Positions 27,299-36,552 of a DNA stretch of 64,000 nt are shown in pieces. The notes beneath the pieces were generated by a model. It was not told where the DNA came from. It did no database searches and saw nothing but the letters and a program-made list of their open reading frames with translations. Source of the stretch: Marinobacterium ramblicola (lineage in GTDB: Bacteria; Pseudomonadota; Gammaproteobacteria; Pseudomonadales; Balneatricaceae); the NCBI RefSeq assembly GCF_019084545.1, contig NZ_JAHREP010000026.1:1-64000 (forward strand), given 5' to 3'. The translations under genes were made by a program, and so were the position numbers. The first letter of the stretch is position 1, and the number at the start of each line of letters is the position of its first letter.

Positions 27299-28792
27299 AT
27301 GGCGATCATGGATATCTTCTCTGACGTGCAACAGTTTCTGTCAGAGCCGAAAAAACTGTTTATCGGCGGTGAGTGGGTCGAGCCCTCGTCCGGCGAGTAT
27401 TTTCCGGTTGAAAACCCGGCCACCGGGCAGAATTTCGCCCAGGTATCGATGGCGGTCGAGGCCGATGTGGACAGGGCGGTAGCCGCTGCACGCAACGCCC
27501 AGGAAGGTGCCTGGGCCAAGGTGCAACCTGCCGAGCGCTCACGTCTGATGATCCGTCTGGCCGAGTTGATCGAAGCCGATGCCGAGAACCTCGGTCAGAT
27601 CATCTCGCTGGAAAACGGTAAACCCTATACCAACGCCTACAAGGGCGAAGTGGTGATCACGGCCAATATTATCCGCTACTTCGCGGGTTGGCCGTCCAAG
27701 ATCGAGGGCAGCACCATTCCGGTTTCGCCCCGCGGCGGTGAGCCGATGCTCAACTACACCCTGCGTGAGCCGGTGGGTGTCTGTGCCCTGATCGTGCCTT
27801 GGAACTTCCCGCTGTCGATGTGCGCCTGGAAGCTGGGCCCTGTGCTGGCCACCGGCTGTACTGCCGTGCTCAAGCCTGCCGAACAGACCCCACTGGTGGC
27901 GCTGCGCCTGGCCGAACTGATTCAGAAAGCGGGAATCCCGGCGGGTGTGGTCAACGTCCTGACTGGCTTCGGCGACCGTGCCGGCGCACCGCTGTCAGCC
28001 CATGACGACGTGGACAAGATCGCCTTCACCGGCTCCACCGGGGTGGGTCGCATGATCGCCAAGGCGGCGGCCGGCAACATGAAGAAGGTGTCGCTGGAGC
28101 TGGGCGGCAAGTCGCCGAACATTATCCTGCCGGATGCCGATATCGTGCGCGCCGCGAAAGGCTCCGCCGACGGCATCTTCTACAACCAGGGCCAGGTGTG
28201 TACCGCGGCGTCCCGTCTCTATGTACACGAGAGCGTGCTGGATCAGACGCTGGAAGAGCTGCGCAAGCATGCCGCTGCGCACCTGGTCGGTCCCGGCCTT
28301 GATCCGGCCAACACCATGGGGCCGCTGGTATCCCGTGAACAGCATGGGATCGTGAAAGGCTATGTCGACCGTGCGCTGAATGAGGGCGCCGAGTTGATCT
28401 GCGGCGGCAAGGCGCCGGCGCATCTCGAAGGCGGCTACTTCATGGAACCGACCGTGTTCCTGGATAGGCAGGAGCAGGCGTGTATCGCCCGCGAAGAGAT
28501 CTTCGGCCCGGTGGTGACGGTGATGAGCTGGTCCGATGTCGACGAACTGGTTCACCGCGCCAACAACACCCCCTTTGGTTTGGCCGCCGGTGTCTGGACC
28601 AACAACCTGAAACAAGCCCATACCATCGCCGCGAAGCTGAAAGCGGGATCCGTCTGGATCAACTGCTGGAACGTGGTTGACCCCGCGTCGCCGTTTGGCG
28701 GTTACAAACAGTCCGGCTGGGGCCGTGAGATGGGTAAAAACGTGATCGACGCTTACACCGAAACCAAGAGCGTCTTTGTAGACCTGAGCTAA
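27299..28792 (+). CDS. Aldehyde dehydrogenase (phenylacetaldehyde/betaine type)
   Basis: 497 residues with the full catalytic set: N in VPWNFPLSMCAWK, E in LELGGKSPNII and C in NQGQVCTAASRLYV. It resembles phenylacetaldehyde dehydrogenases in length and in the C-terminal SPFGGYKQSGWGREMG. A near-consensus AAGGAGG precedes the ATG, nine bases after the ThDP gene. It probably oxidises the aldehyde released by that enzyme to an aryl acid. The precise substrate is inference from context. Confidence 0.9.
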   Translation: MAIMDIFSDVQQFLSEPKKLFIGGEWVEPSSGEYFPVENPATGQNFAQVSMAVEADVDRAVAAARNAQEGAWAKVQPAERSRLMIRLAELIEADAENLGQIISLENGKPYTNAYKGEVVITANIIRYFAGWPSKIEGSTIPVSPRGGEPMLNYTLREPVGVCALIVPWNFPLSMCAWKLGPVLATGCTAVLKPAEQTPLVALRLAELIQKAGIPAGVVNVLTGFGDRAGAPLSAHDDVDKIAFTGSTGVGRMIAKAAAGNMKKVSLELGGKSPNIILPDADIVRAAKGSADGIFYNQGQVCTAASRLYVHESVLDQTLEELRKHAAAHLVGPGLDPANTMGPLVSREQHGIVKGYVDRALNEGAELICGGKAPAHLEGGYFMEPTVFLDRQEQACIAREEIFGPVVTVMSWSDVDELVHRANNTPFGLAAGVWTNNLKQAHTIAAKLKAGSVWINCWNVVDPASPFGGYKQSGWGREMGKNVIDAYTETKSVFVDLS

Positions 28793-28812
28793 GTATTTGT
28801 GAGGATTGTCTG

Positions 28813-29607
28813 ATGGATCTGGAACTGAAAGGCCGTGTGGCGATTGTAACCGGCGGCGGTATGGGTATCGGTAAGGATGTGGCGCGCTTCCTGGCGGAAG
28901 AGGGCTGCGACCTGGTGATCTGCTCGCGCACGATGTCCGTGCTGGAGGCAACTGCCGCCGAGATCAGCGAAGCCACCGGTCGCCGCATTGTCCCGGTATC
29001 CTGCGATACCACCGACATGGAGTCGGTCAACAGGATGGTCGAGAAAACCATCGAAGAGTTCGGCAAGGTCGATATCCTGGTCAATGGCGCTGCCGCGCCG
29101 TCCGGCGTGGTGCGCAACTCCATCGAGTTTGCCGGCGACGACGAGCTGCTCGGCGATCTGGACACCAAGGTTATCGGTTACTTCCGTTGTGCCAAGGCGG
29201 TGACACCGCACATGAAGCAGGCCGGCTTCGGTCGCATTATCAACATCGGTGGTCTGACCGGTCGCAGCAGCAAGGTGATGTCCGGTATGCGTAACCTGGC
29301 CATCGTGCACATGACGAAAAACCTGTCCGACCAACTGGGTCCGAACGGCATCACCTGCAACATCATCCACCCGGGTGTCGTCGATACGCCGCACATCCAG
29401 GAGCTGTATGAACGCGAAGGCAAGCTGCAGGGCAAGACGCCGCAAGAGGTGGAGCAGGGCTACATCGATGTAACGCCGATCCGCCGTACGCTGCAGCCGG
29501 TGGAGATCGCCTGGCTGATCGGTTTCCTGGCCTCGCCCAAGGCCGGTGCGGTTACCGGTGAATCCATCGGTATCGACGGTGGCTTGACCCGCGGTATCTT
29601 TATTTAA
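28813..29607 (+). CDS. SDR-family protein with altered active site
   Basis: 264 residues, Rossmann-fold short-chain dehydrogenase. The coenzyme motif TGGGMGIG and the NGAAAPSG (NNAG-like) run are intact. Where classical SDRs have Tyr-x-x-x-Lys, this protein reads SGMRNLAIVHMTK: aligned from the downstream LGP, Tyr becomes Ser and Lys becomes Asn. Related divergent SDR subgroups exist, so it may use another acid/base or act as a non-redox enzyme such as a lyase or isomerase. It sits in the operon between the aldehyde dehydrogenase and the propeller gene. The role is unknown. Confidence 0.85.
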   Translation: MDLELKGRVAIVTGGGMGIGKDVARFLAEEGCDLVICSRTMSVLEATAAEISEATGRRIVPVSCDTTDMESVNRMVEKTIEEFGKVDILVNGAAAPSGVVRNSIEFAGDDELLGDLDTKVIGYFRCAKAVTPHMKQAGFGRIINIGGLTGRSSKVMSGMRNLAIVHMTKNLSDQLGPNGITCNIIHPGVVDTPHIQELYEREGKLQGKTPQEVEQGYIDVTPIRRTLQPVEIAWLIGFLASPKAGAVTGESIGIDGGLTRGIFI

Positions 29608-29617
29608 CGGAGGGATC

Positions 29618-30652
29618 ATGAGCGGCACTATTCTGGTATCGACGGTCGGTCAGGCCGTCATCAAAAGTTCCGATAAGGGCGATACCTGGCACCGACTGGG
29701 TCTGGGCCAGGATATCGAGTTCGACGCGATCACGCGTTCCCTCGATGTTGACCCCACCGATCCGCAGCGCCTGTACATCGGTACCGATGTCGGTCTGTGC
29801 GTCAGTGCAGACGCCGGTGCGAAATGGACCCGCATCGACTCACCCTTCAACGGGGAAACGGTGTGGAAGGTCGCGGTCGATCCACAGAATCCGAAGCGTA
29901 TCTTCGTCGGCACCGGCGCACCGTCGCGCGCCGTGCTCTGGCGTACCACCGACGGCGGTGAGAGCTGGGATCGCGCACCGGTTGAGATTCCCGAGCACTG
30001 TGCCGGGGTGAGCAAGCCGCGCCTGCTGGCGTTCGCCTACGATCCGACCGACAGCGACAAGCTGTGGTTCGGTCTCGAAGAGGGCGGGCTCTTCTACAGC
30101 GACAACGGCGGTGACAGCTGGGAGCGGGTCGACTCACGCCTGCTGTGGGAGTACAACTCGGATATTCACTCGATTCGCGTGCTGCCGAACCATGGCAAGA
30201 AAGTGGTCGTTGTGGTGTGCGTGAATGCGATCTACCGCAGCTTTGACGACGGTCAGACCTGGGAAGGCGTCAACCCCAACGAAGCCTTTGGTCTCTACTA
30301 TGCCCGTGCCACTGCCGTACCGGCAGGCTCGGAAGACACCATCTATCTGAGTGTGTCGGATGGCACACCGGGCACCACCAGTCTGGTTCTGGTCTCTCGC
30401 GACGCAGCGGCCAGCTGGCAGCTTCTGCCGCTACCGGTTCAGCCCAACTCCTGTGTATGGGCGATCCACGTCAACCCGGCGGATGCCAACCAGGTCGTGA
30501 TCGGTACCAAGTACGGACACCTCTTTACCAGCACCAACGGTGGCATGTCCTGGAAAAAAGAGTGGCGCGAGTTCAGCGAGATCGCCGATGTGCTGTGGAC
30601 GCCTGCCGAGGCGAAGATCGAAGCGGCTCACCAGTCCGTCATCACCAAGTGA
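29618..30652 (+). CDS. Cytosolic seven-bladed Asp-box (BNR) beta-propeller, copy 1
   Basis: 344 residues without a signal peptide. Seven Asp-box turns (S-x-D-x-G-x-x-W type) can be read: SSDKGDTW (17-24), SADAGAKW, TTDGGESW, SDNGGDSW, SFDDGQTW, SRDAAASW and STNGGMSW, one per blade. Such propellers include sialidases, but secretion and sialidase catalytic residues are absent. Propeller lactonases and muconate-cycloisomerising enzymes also exist, so a ring-product lactonase is conceivable. The gene precedes the VOC gene by 10 bases here and again in the second cassette (37334), so it probably works with it. Function unassigned. Confidence 0.8.
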   Translation: MSGTILVSTVGQAVIKSSDKGDTWHRLGLGQDIEFDAITRSLDVDPTDPQRLYIGTDVGLCVSADAGAKWTRIDSPFNGETVWKVAVDPQNPKRIFVGTGAPSRAVLWRTTDGGESWDRAPVEIPEHCAGVSKPRLLAFAYDPTDSDKLWFGLEEGGLFYSDNGGDSWERVDSRLLWEYNSDIHSIRVLPNHGKKVVVVVCVNAIYRSFDDGQTWEGVNPNEAFGLYYARATAVPAGSEDTIYLSVSDGTPGTTSLVLVSRDAAASWQLLPLPVQPNSCVWAIHVNPADANQVVIGTKYGHLFTSTNGGMSWKKEWREFSEIADVLWTPAEAKIEAAHQSVITK

Positions 30653-30662
30653 GGATGTCCCG

Positions 30663-31121
30663 ATGAAGGTCAAAGTTAATCGAACCCATATCTCCCTCTT
30701 CGTAAAAGACCCGGAAACATCGGCACGCTGGTATGAGGATGTGTTGGGTATGGCACGACACGCCGAAAACGGCGATCAGTGGATCATGATGGGATTCGGT
30801 CCCAAACATCACGATATCGCGCTGATTCGTGCCGACGAGGGCGCGCAGTTAGGCGGCATCGGGCTGCAGCACTACGGATTTGAGATCGACGGCGATGAAA
30901 CCACGCTGCGCAAACTCTACGGCATGCTGCTGAAGAAGAACGTGAACATCGTCAAGACTACCGATCATGAGGTGGGGATCGGTCTCTATTTCTCCGATCC
31001 CGACGGTATTCGTCTGGAGTTTTTCCTGGAAACGGAACATGACGACGAGTTGGCCAAACAGCGTTTCAAGGCCACTAACGGTCCGAGCCGTCCGATCGAG
31101 CTTGACCCCATTTTCGACTGA
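30663..31121 (+). CDS. Single-domain VOC metalloprotein, copy 1 (extradiol-dioxygenase-like)
   Basis: 152 residues, one vicinal-oxygen-chelate domain. The expected facial triad is H9 (RTHISLF), H70 (LQHYGFE) and E119 (RLEFFLE), with the terminal DPDGIRLEFF run typical of metal-dependent VOC enzymes. Full-length type I extradiol dioxygenases are about twice as long, so it might act as an oligomeric one-domain dioxygenase, an isomerase or a glyoxalase-like enzyme. The position before a flavin aromatic hydroxylase and an alpha/beta hydrolase favours ring cleavage, but this is inference. ATG 30663 gives MKVKVNRTH, matching copy 2. Confidence 0.8.
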   Translation: MKVKVNRTHISLFVKDPETSARWYEDVLGMARHAENGDQWIMMGFGPKHHDIALIRADEGAQLGGIGLQHYGFEIDGDETTLRKLYGMLLKKNVNIVKTTDHEVGIGLYFSDPDGIRLEFFLETEHDDELAKQRFKATNGPSRPIELDPIFD

Positions 31122-31141
31122 TTTTTGTAGGCATATTCGAG

Positions 31142-31744
31142 ATGAAAGTAGCAAATTTTGGCCCCTACCACATCCGCAAATGGTTTTCGTTCTACGAAGA
31201 AACCCAGGCGAACGAAACCGGCGCGTTGGCCGATGGCGAACCGGTGAAAAAGTACGTCATCGCTGCGGCGATCCACAATCCGCTGGCCGGTCAGTTCAAA
31301 GAGGATCTGTCCGAGCTGATCGAGCACTCCCCTGAATTGGGCAAGGAGTTTGGGCGTCGCATCAACGAGTTGGCCGGTGACAACGAGATCGTCAGCTACG
31401 GCAAGGCGATCCTGGTCGGTGCCGATGGCGAGTATGAGCACGGCAACGCGTTTCTGACCAACCCGGCGGCCAACCCGGTACGTGATGCGGTAGGCGGTGG
31501 TAAGTCCTGGGTGCCCTCGACCGGCAAAATCGGTGGGCCGGGTGCCATTCTGGATGTACCGCTGGCGCACAAGAACGCGCTTTACGTGCGCTCGCACTAT
31601 GACGCCATCTCCGTGTCGTTCAACGATGCGCCGCGCCGGGACGAGTTGCTGGTGATCTGGGCCTTTGCAACCCGAGGCCGCCTGCATGCGCGTCTGGGTG
31701 GTCTTAAAGCGGAAGAGGTTGTCGGCGAAGACGGTCTTAACTAA
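31142..31744 (+). CDS. DUF1185/amino-acid-synthesis family protein
   Basis: 200 residues matching the AA_synth (DUF1185) family in the N-terminal IRKWFSFYEE, the central AILVGADGEYEHGNA and GKSWVPSTGKIGGPG, and the C-terminal ARLGGLKAEEV. The family has structures but no firm reaction that I know of; members often lie beside transporters and hydrolases. Present only in the first cassette, absent from the second. Its ribosome-binding site is weak. No function should be inferred from the historical family name. Confidence 0.75.
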   Translation: MKVANFGPYHIRKWFSFYEETQANETGALADGEPVKKYVIAAAIHNPLAGQFKEDLSELIEHSPELGKEFGRRINELAGDNEIVSYGKAILVGADGEYEHGNAFLTNPAANPVRDAVGGGKSWVPSTGKIGGPGAILDVPLAHKNALYVRSHYDAISVSFNDAPRRDELLVIWAFATRGRLHARLGGLKAEEVVGEDGLN

Positions 31745-31776
31745 GGCGCCGGTTAATAGAAGTGAAAGGGTGAGCG

Positions 31777-32613
31777 ATGTCCGAAACGAGTGGTTTGTTC
31801 AGAAGCGGTGATCTGCAACTGCACTACCTGCGGTGGGGCGATCTAACCGGTATTCCTGTGGTGATGTTGCATGGTCTGCGTGGTTTCGCTGCGACCTGGG
31901 AGTCGCTGGCCGACGCCTTGGGCGAGGGTTACTGTTGCTACGGCCTGGATCAGCGTGGCCGGGGTGAAAGCGACTGGGGGCCGGTCGAGGGTTACCAGAC
32001 CGCTACCTATGTGCAGGATCTGGAGCGCTTTGTCGATCATCTCGGCCTGGACAGGTTCGTATTGATCGGACACTCGCTGGGTGGCACCAACGCGTTGGAG
32101 TATGTGCGTCGTCATCCCGAACGGGTGACGCGGCTGGTGATCGAGGATATCGGCCCGGGCTCATCGAATCGGGGTGAGGGTGCCGAACGCATCCGCCGCG
32201 AGATGAGGAATACACCGCTTACCTTCGCATCCTGGGAAGAGGCTGAAGCGTTCTGGCGCTTCAGCCGTCCCAACCTGACCGAAGAGGCGCTGCAGGCACG
32301 GTTGCAGAACTCCTTTCGTGAGCGGGATGGCAAGATCGGCTGGAAGCACGATCAACTGGGAATAGCCGAAGCTAGACTGACATTTGAGCCGATCGATCTT
32401 TGGCCAGCGGTTAAGGCTGTGAAATGTCCAGCGCTACTGGTGAAGGGGGGCGACTCCGATTTCCTGCCGCGCGCGACGGTGCAAGAGATCCTGACCTCCA
32501 ACCAGGCGTTCTCAGCGGTCGAGGTCGACAATGCCAGCCACTATGTCCACGACGACCAGCCGGACGTGTTTAACAAGGCGGTCGTCGATTTTATCCAAGC
32601 TGGTTACAACTGA
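31777..32613 (+). CDS. Alpha/beta-hydrolase (possible meta-cleavage C-C hydrolase)
   Basis: 278 residues. Nucleophile elbow GHSLGG, oxyanion region LHGLRGFAATW, acid aspartate in GGDSDFL and catalytic histidine in NASHYVHDD are all present. MhpC/XylF-type C-C bond hydrolases of meta pathways have this size and fold, and the neighbours (MhpA-like hydroxylase, VOC protein, MhpD-like hydratase) fit that role. However, an esterase or lactonase cannot be excluded. Found only in the first cassette. Confidence 0.83.
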   Translation: MSETSGLFRSGDLQLHYLRWGDLTGIPVVMLHGLRGFAATWESLADALGEGYCCYGLDQRGRGESDWGPVEGYQTATYVQDLERFVDHLGLDRFVLIGHSLGGTNALEYVRRHPERVTRLVIEDIGPGSSNRGEGAERIRREMRNTPLTFASWEEAEAFWRFSRPNLTEEALQARLQNSFRERDGKIGWKHDQLGIAEARLTFEPIDLWPAVKAVKCPALLVKGGDSDFLPRATVQEILTSNQAFSAVEVDNASHYVHDDQPDVFNKAVVDFIQAGYN

Positions 32614-32634
32614 TTTAACCCGGAGGCGGTAACA

Positions 32635-34242
32635 GTGGGCGTTCAAAAGACACAGGTTGTAATTGTAGGCGGCGGTCCGAACGGTATCGCATTGGCCAAC
32701 TATATGGGGCTGTATGGCATCGATACCGTTGTGCTCGAGTCCTCCGAAGAGATTCTGCCCTTTCCGCGTGCCGTCGGAATGGACGACGAAGCGATGCGCG
32801 TACTCCAGGGTGTCGGCCTGGCCGACATCGCGATCAAGGATATGATCCGCAACGTGCCGCTGCGCTACTACAACGCCCGCGGTGTCTGCTTTGCCGAGGT
32901 CAAGCCGAGCACCGCGCAGTACGGTTGGCCGATGCGCAACATCTTTATGCAGCAGCTGACCGAGGTCACGCTGCGCGACGGGCTCAAGCGTTTTGGCTGC
33001 GTTGACCTGCGCCTGGGGCAAACCATGAACAGCATCGTCCAGGACGCCGACAAGGTGACACTGAACGTCAGCGATCACGAGGGTGTCGAGTACGCGCTGG
33101 AGGCGGACTATGTGATCGGTGCCGACGGTGCCCGCTCCGAGATTCGCAAGCAGATGGATATCGGCTATACCGGTATGACCCATCCGGCCAAGTGGGTAGT
33201 GGTAGATGCCGCCAACGACAAGCTGGAAGCACCCTACACGGCACTGCATGCCGATCCCGAACGCCCCTTCGTCTGCATCTACCTGCCTTATCAGTATCGT
33301 CGCTGGGAGTTTATGCTCCACCCCGGCGAGGATGAGGAGAAGATGTGCGAAGAGAGCACGATTCGTGGCCTGATCCGTAACCACATCGGCGATGCTGTCG
33401 ACGAGCTCGATATCGTGCGTATTCGCGCCTATACCCATAACTCCCGCGTCGCCTCCACCTTCGTCAAGGGACGGGTGCTGCTGTGCGGCGATGCGGCCCA
33501 TATCACCCCACCCTGGGCAGGACAGGGCCTCAACTCGGGGCTGCGCGATGTGGTCAATATCGGCTGGAAGGTCGCCGCGGTGGTCAAGGGGCTCGCCGAT
33601 CCTGCCATCCTGCAGACCTACGATACCGAGCGCCGCGGGCATGCCACCGACCTGATCGCGCTGGCCGACAACATGGGCGCGGTTTTGGGCATGACCAATC
33701 CGATCCTGGCCGGTATTCGTGACTGGATCTTCAAGGCCACCGACTCGGTTGATTCGTTACGCGAGCATCTGGTGGAGTTCAAGTTCAAGCCCAAGGCCCA
33801 CATCACCAAGGGGATCGTGTACCACGAGGGCGAAGAGGTATACCCGGACAGCATGGTTGGCCAGCTGTTCATCCAGCCGGATGTGGAGGACGCGGAGGGC
33901 CGGCGTCGCAAGTTCGACGAGGTGCTGGGGGATTGGTTCTCCATCGTCGGCTTCAAGACCAACCCTGCGGAGCATATGTCCGAAGAGAACAAGGCGTTCT
34001 GGGACAAGCTACAAACCCGCTATGTGCAGGTCAACCGTTCGCGCAGCGGCAAGAGCCATGACCAGCGTCTGCAGGCGTCAGGCGCCGTAAGCGTCGAAGA
34101 TGTGGATAACCTGCTGGCCGATTGGTTCGGCAAGGCGCGTGACAAGATCGTGATCGTCCGCCCCGACCGTTTTGTCGCTGCCATCACCTCGGCGAGCCGC
34201 CTGAACGAGGCGCTGGATGCGCTGAGATCGAAACTGAGTTAA
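32635..34242 (+). CDS. MhpA-like FAD aromatic monooxygenase, copy 1
   Basis: 535 residues, single-component flavin hydroxylase of the PheA/MhpA type that would add a hydroxyl to a phenolic ring with NAD(P)H and oxygen. FAD-binding GGGPNGIALANYMG at the N-terminus, the DG-type motif GADGARSEIR and the ribityl-binding GDAAHITPPWAGQGLNSGLRD are intact. A thioredoxin-like C-terminal region extends to 535, against 554 for E. coli MhpA. GTG 32635 is preceded by GGAGGCGG. It is about 85 percent identical by eye in the first 60 residues to copy 2 at 38936. Last gene before a UUCG-capped terminator. Confidence 0.88.
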   Translation: MGVQKTQVVIVGGGPNGIALANYMGLYGIDTVVLESSEEILPFPRAVGMDDEAMRVLQGVGLADIAIKDMIRNVPLRYYNARGVCFAEVKPSTAQYGWPMRNIFMQQLTEVTLRDGLKRFGCVDLRLGQTMNSIVQDADKVTLNVSDHEGVEYALEADYVIGADGARSEIRKQMDIGYTGMTHPAKWVVVDAANDKLEAPYTALHADPERPFVCIYLPYQYRRWEFMLHPGEDEEKMCEESTIRGLIRNHIGDAVDELDIVRIRAYTHNSRVASTFVKGRVLLCGDAAHITPPWAGQGLNSGLRDVVNIGWKVAAVVKGLADPAILQTYDTERRGHATDLIALADNMGAVLGMTNPILAGIRDWIFKATDSVDSLREHLVEFKFKPKAHITKGIVYHEGEEVYPDSMVGQLFIQPDVEDAEGRRRKFDEVLGDWFSIVGFKTNPAEHMSEENKAFWDKLQTRYVQVNRSRSGKSHDQRLQASGAVSVEDVDNLLADWFGKARDKIVIVRPDRFVAAITSASRLNEALDALRSKLS

Positions 34243-34252
34243 TCACCCCTTC

Positions 34253-34275
34253 GGGGGCTTCGGCCCCCCATTTTT
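34253..34275 (+). terminator. UUCG-tetraloop terminator closing the first operon
   Basis: GGGGGC-TTCG-GCCCCC stem (34253-34268), followed by ATTTTTATT. It separates the first hydroxylase gene from gabD. Confidence 0.9.
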
Positions 34276-34312
34276 ATTCCTCTCCTGTCACCCCGTTTCT
34301 GGTAATGATGCT

Positions 34313-35773
34313 ATGCAAGATCTGCTAAACACCTCGCTGCTGCGTGATGCCTGCTTTCTCGATGGTCAGTGGTGCGCAGCCGATAATGGCGCGACCGTCG
34401 ACGTCACCAACCCGGCTACCGGCGAGACCATCGTCCGCGTGCCGATGATGGGGGCGGAGGAGACCGAACGCGCCATCGCCGCGGCTGAACTGGCCTATAA
34501 GGCCTGGCGTAAAACCACTGCCAAGCATCGCGCTCAGGTGCTGCGTCGCTGGTTCGATCTGCTGATGCAGAACCAGGGCGATCTGGCGCTGATCCTCTCC
34601 AGCGAGCAGGGGAAGCCGCTGCAGGAGGCCAAGGGCGAGATCGCCTACGCGGCGTCCTTCATCGAATGGTTCTCGGAAGAAGCGAAGCGGGTCTATGGTG
34701 ATACCATTCCCGAGGTCACGCCGGGTACCCGCCTGACCGTACGCAAGGAGCCGATCGGTGTCTGCGCGGCGATTACGCCCTGGAACTTCCCGGCGGCGAT
34801 GATCACCCGCAAGGCGGGGCCGGCGCTGGCGGCGGGCTGTTCGATCATCATCAAGCCGGCCACCCAGACGCCGCTGACGGCACTAGCGCTGGCCGCGTTG
34901 GCCGAACAGGCGGGCATACCGAAAGGCGTATTGCAGGTGGTGGTCGGGCGAGCCTCTGCCATCGGTAACACGCTGTGCGCCAGTGCCACGGTGCGCAAAC
35001 TCTCCTTCACCGGCTCGACCGATATCGGCAAGCTGTTGATGCAGCAGTGTGCCGACAACGTGAAGAAAGTGTCGCTCGAGCTTGGTGGCAACGCGCCCTT
35101 TATCGTGTTCGACGACGCCGACCTGGACAAGGCGGTGGAGGGCGCACTGATCGCCAAGTTCCGCAACAACGGCCAGACCTGCGTCTGCGCCAACCGCATA
35201 CTGGTGCAGGATGGCGTGTACGACGCTTTCGCGGCGAAACTGGCCGAAGCGGTGGACAAATTGCGCGTCGCTCCGGGCACCGAAGAGGGCAGTGAGCTGG
35301 GACCGCTGATCGACGCCAACGCCTACGATTCGGTCAGTGCGATGATCGACGATGCGCTGGCCAAGGGCGCGTCAAAGGTGACCGTGCGTGAGGTACAGGT
35401 CGATGGCGAGAAGCGCTTTCTCAACCCGGTGGTGCTGACCGACGCCAACACCGATATGGCGTTTTACAGCGATGAAATATTTGGGCCCATCGCGCCGCTG
35501 TTCCGCTTCAACACCGTGGAGGAGGCGATCGCCCTGGCCAACGACACCGAGTATGGTCTGGCCTCCTACCTCTACACCTCGAGTATCGACACCTACATCC
35601 GCGTTTCCGAAGAGCTGGAGTACGGCATGGTGGGGGTGAACACCGGTCTGATCTCCAATGAGGTGGCACCGTTCGGTGGCGTCAAATCCTCCGGTATCGG
35701 TCGCGAGGGCTCCAAGTACGGCATCGAAGATTACCTCGAGATTAAATACGTCTGTCTTGGAGGGTTGGCATGA
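34313..35773 (+). CDS. gabD: Succinate-semialdehyde dehydrogenase (GabD-like)
   Basis: 486 residues, closely parallel to E. coli GabD (TPWNFPAAMITRKAGPALAA, LELGGNAPFIVFDDADLDKA, NNGQTCVCANRILVQDG, APFGGVKSSGIGREGSKYGI). It would oxidise succinate semialdehyde or a similar omega-semialdehyde to the acid, feeding the TCA cycle. Here it opens a three-gene unit with a hydratase and a CMD protein, suggesting that the ring-cleavage route upstream releases a C4 semialdehyde. Alternatively it may be a 2-hydroxymuconic semialdehyde dehydrogenase. It overlaps the next gene by four bases (ATGA). Confidence 0.88.
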   Translation: MQDLLNTSLLRDACFLDGQWCAADNGATVDVTNPATGETIVRVPMMGAEETERAIAAAELAYKAWRKTTAKHRAQVLRRWFDLLMQNQGDLALILSSEQGKPLQEAKGEIAYAASFIEWFSEEAKRVYGDTIPEVTPGTRLTVRKEPIGVCAAITPWNFPAAMITRKAGPALAAGCSIIIKPATQTPLTALALAALAEQAGIPKGVLQVVVGRASAIGNTLCASATVRKLSFTGSTDIGKLLMQQCADNVKKVSLELGGNAPFIVFDDADLDKAVEGALIAKFRNNGQTCVCANRILVQDGVYDAFAAKLAEAVDKLRVAPGTEEGSELGPLIDANAYDSVSAMIDDALAKGASKVTVREVQVDGEKRFLNPVVLTDANTDMAFYSDEIFGPIAPLFRFNTVEEAIALANDTEYGLASYLYTSSIDTYIRVSEELEYGMVGVNTGLISNEVAPFGGVKSSGIGREGSKYGIEDYLEIKYVCLGGLA

Positions 35774-36546
35774 GCGCGGTGGAGATGATGGCCGACGAGA
35801 TCGCCGGTGCACTCGACGGTGCGCGCCGACAGGCGGCGCCGTTGCAGCTGCTGTCGGGGTTGGACGAAGCCGGCGTCGACGAAGGGTATTGTGTTCAGCG
35901 CGCCCAGATAGCGCTCAATCAGGCCCGCGACAACGGGATTACTGGCTGGAAGGCGGCGATGTCGAATCGCCCGGCGATGGAGCGGTTCGGCCTGCAGAAG
36001 CCGATCTATGCGCCGCTGTTCGCTGATATGTGTCTGCATAGCGAAGTGTTGTCGTTGCAGAGGGTTATCGCCCCGAAACTCGAGGCCGAAGTGCTGTTTG
36101 TACTGCACGAGGATATCGTCGCCGCGCAGTGCAGCGACGAACAGATCATCAACGCCATCGGCGCTCTGGCACCGGCGTTCGAGGTAGCCGACTCGCGGAT
36201 GGCGGGCTGGCGCTTCAACATCGCCACCTTCGTGGCTGACCTGGCGGTCGCTAGCCACTACCGCTTAGGTGAGCTGCAGCCGTTTGACGCCGGTCTGGCG
36301 TTTGACGATATCGACTGTGTGTTGGCGTTTGACGGCACTGCTCAGTCGGGCTCGGTGGACAATGTGATCGGCGGTCCGTTGGGATCCATGGTCGGTATGG
36401 TGCGGGATATCGTGGCGCGCTACGGCGAGGTGAAAGCCGGCCAGCACTTTCTCAGCGGCTCGCTGACCAAGCCGCTGGATATGGTGACGGGCACCACCTA
36501 CTGTCTGCGGATGTTCGGTCAGCAACTCAAACTGGAATACAGGTGA
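35770..36546 (+). CDS. 2-Oxopent-4-enoate hydratase / 4-oxalocrotonate decarboxylase family
   Basis: 258 residues of the MhpD/XylI/XylJ family (fumarylacetoacetase-like fold). Family landmarks: YCVQRAQI, GWKAAMSN, the metal-binding LEAEVLFVL near residue 105, PAFEVADSRM and the C-terminal LSGSLTKPLDM. It would hydrate 2-hydroxypentadienoate after C-C hydrolysis, or decarboxylate 4-oxalocrotonate. It overlaps the gabD-like gene and lies 6 bases before the CMD gene, so all three are translated together. No aldolase (MhpE) or acylating aldehyde dehydrogenase (MhpF) is present nearby. Confidence 0.85.
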   Translation: MSAVEMMADEIAGALDGARRQAAPLQLLSGLDEAGVDEGYCVQRAQIALNQARDNGITGWKAAMSNRPAMERFGLQKPIYAPLFADMCLHSEVLSLQRVIAPKLEAEVLFVLHEDIVAAQCSDEQIINAIGALAPAFEVADSRMAGWRFNIATFVADLAVASHYRLGELQPFDAGLAFDDIDCVLAFDGTAQSGSVDNVIGGPLGSMVGMVRDIVARYGEVKAGQHFLSGSLTKPLDMVTGTTYCLRMFGQQLKLEYR

Positions 36547-36552
36547 CAGGCT

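Noticed and set aside
29618-30652. Secreted sialidase
   Set aside because: Asp-boxes are present but there is no signal peptide, no arginine triad is apparent and the neighbours are cytosolic catabolic enzymes.
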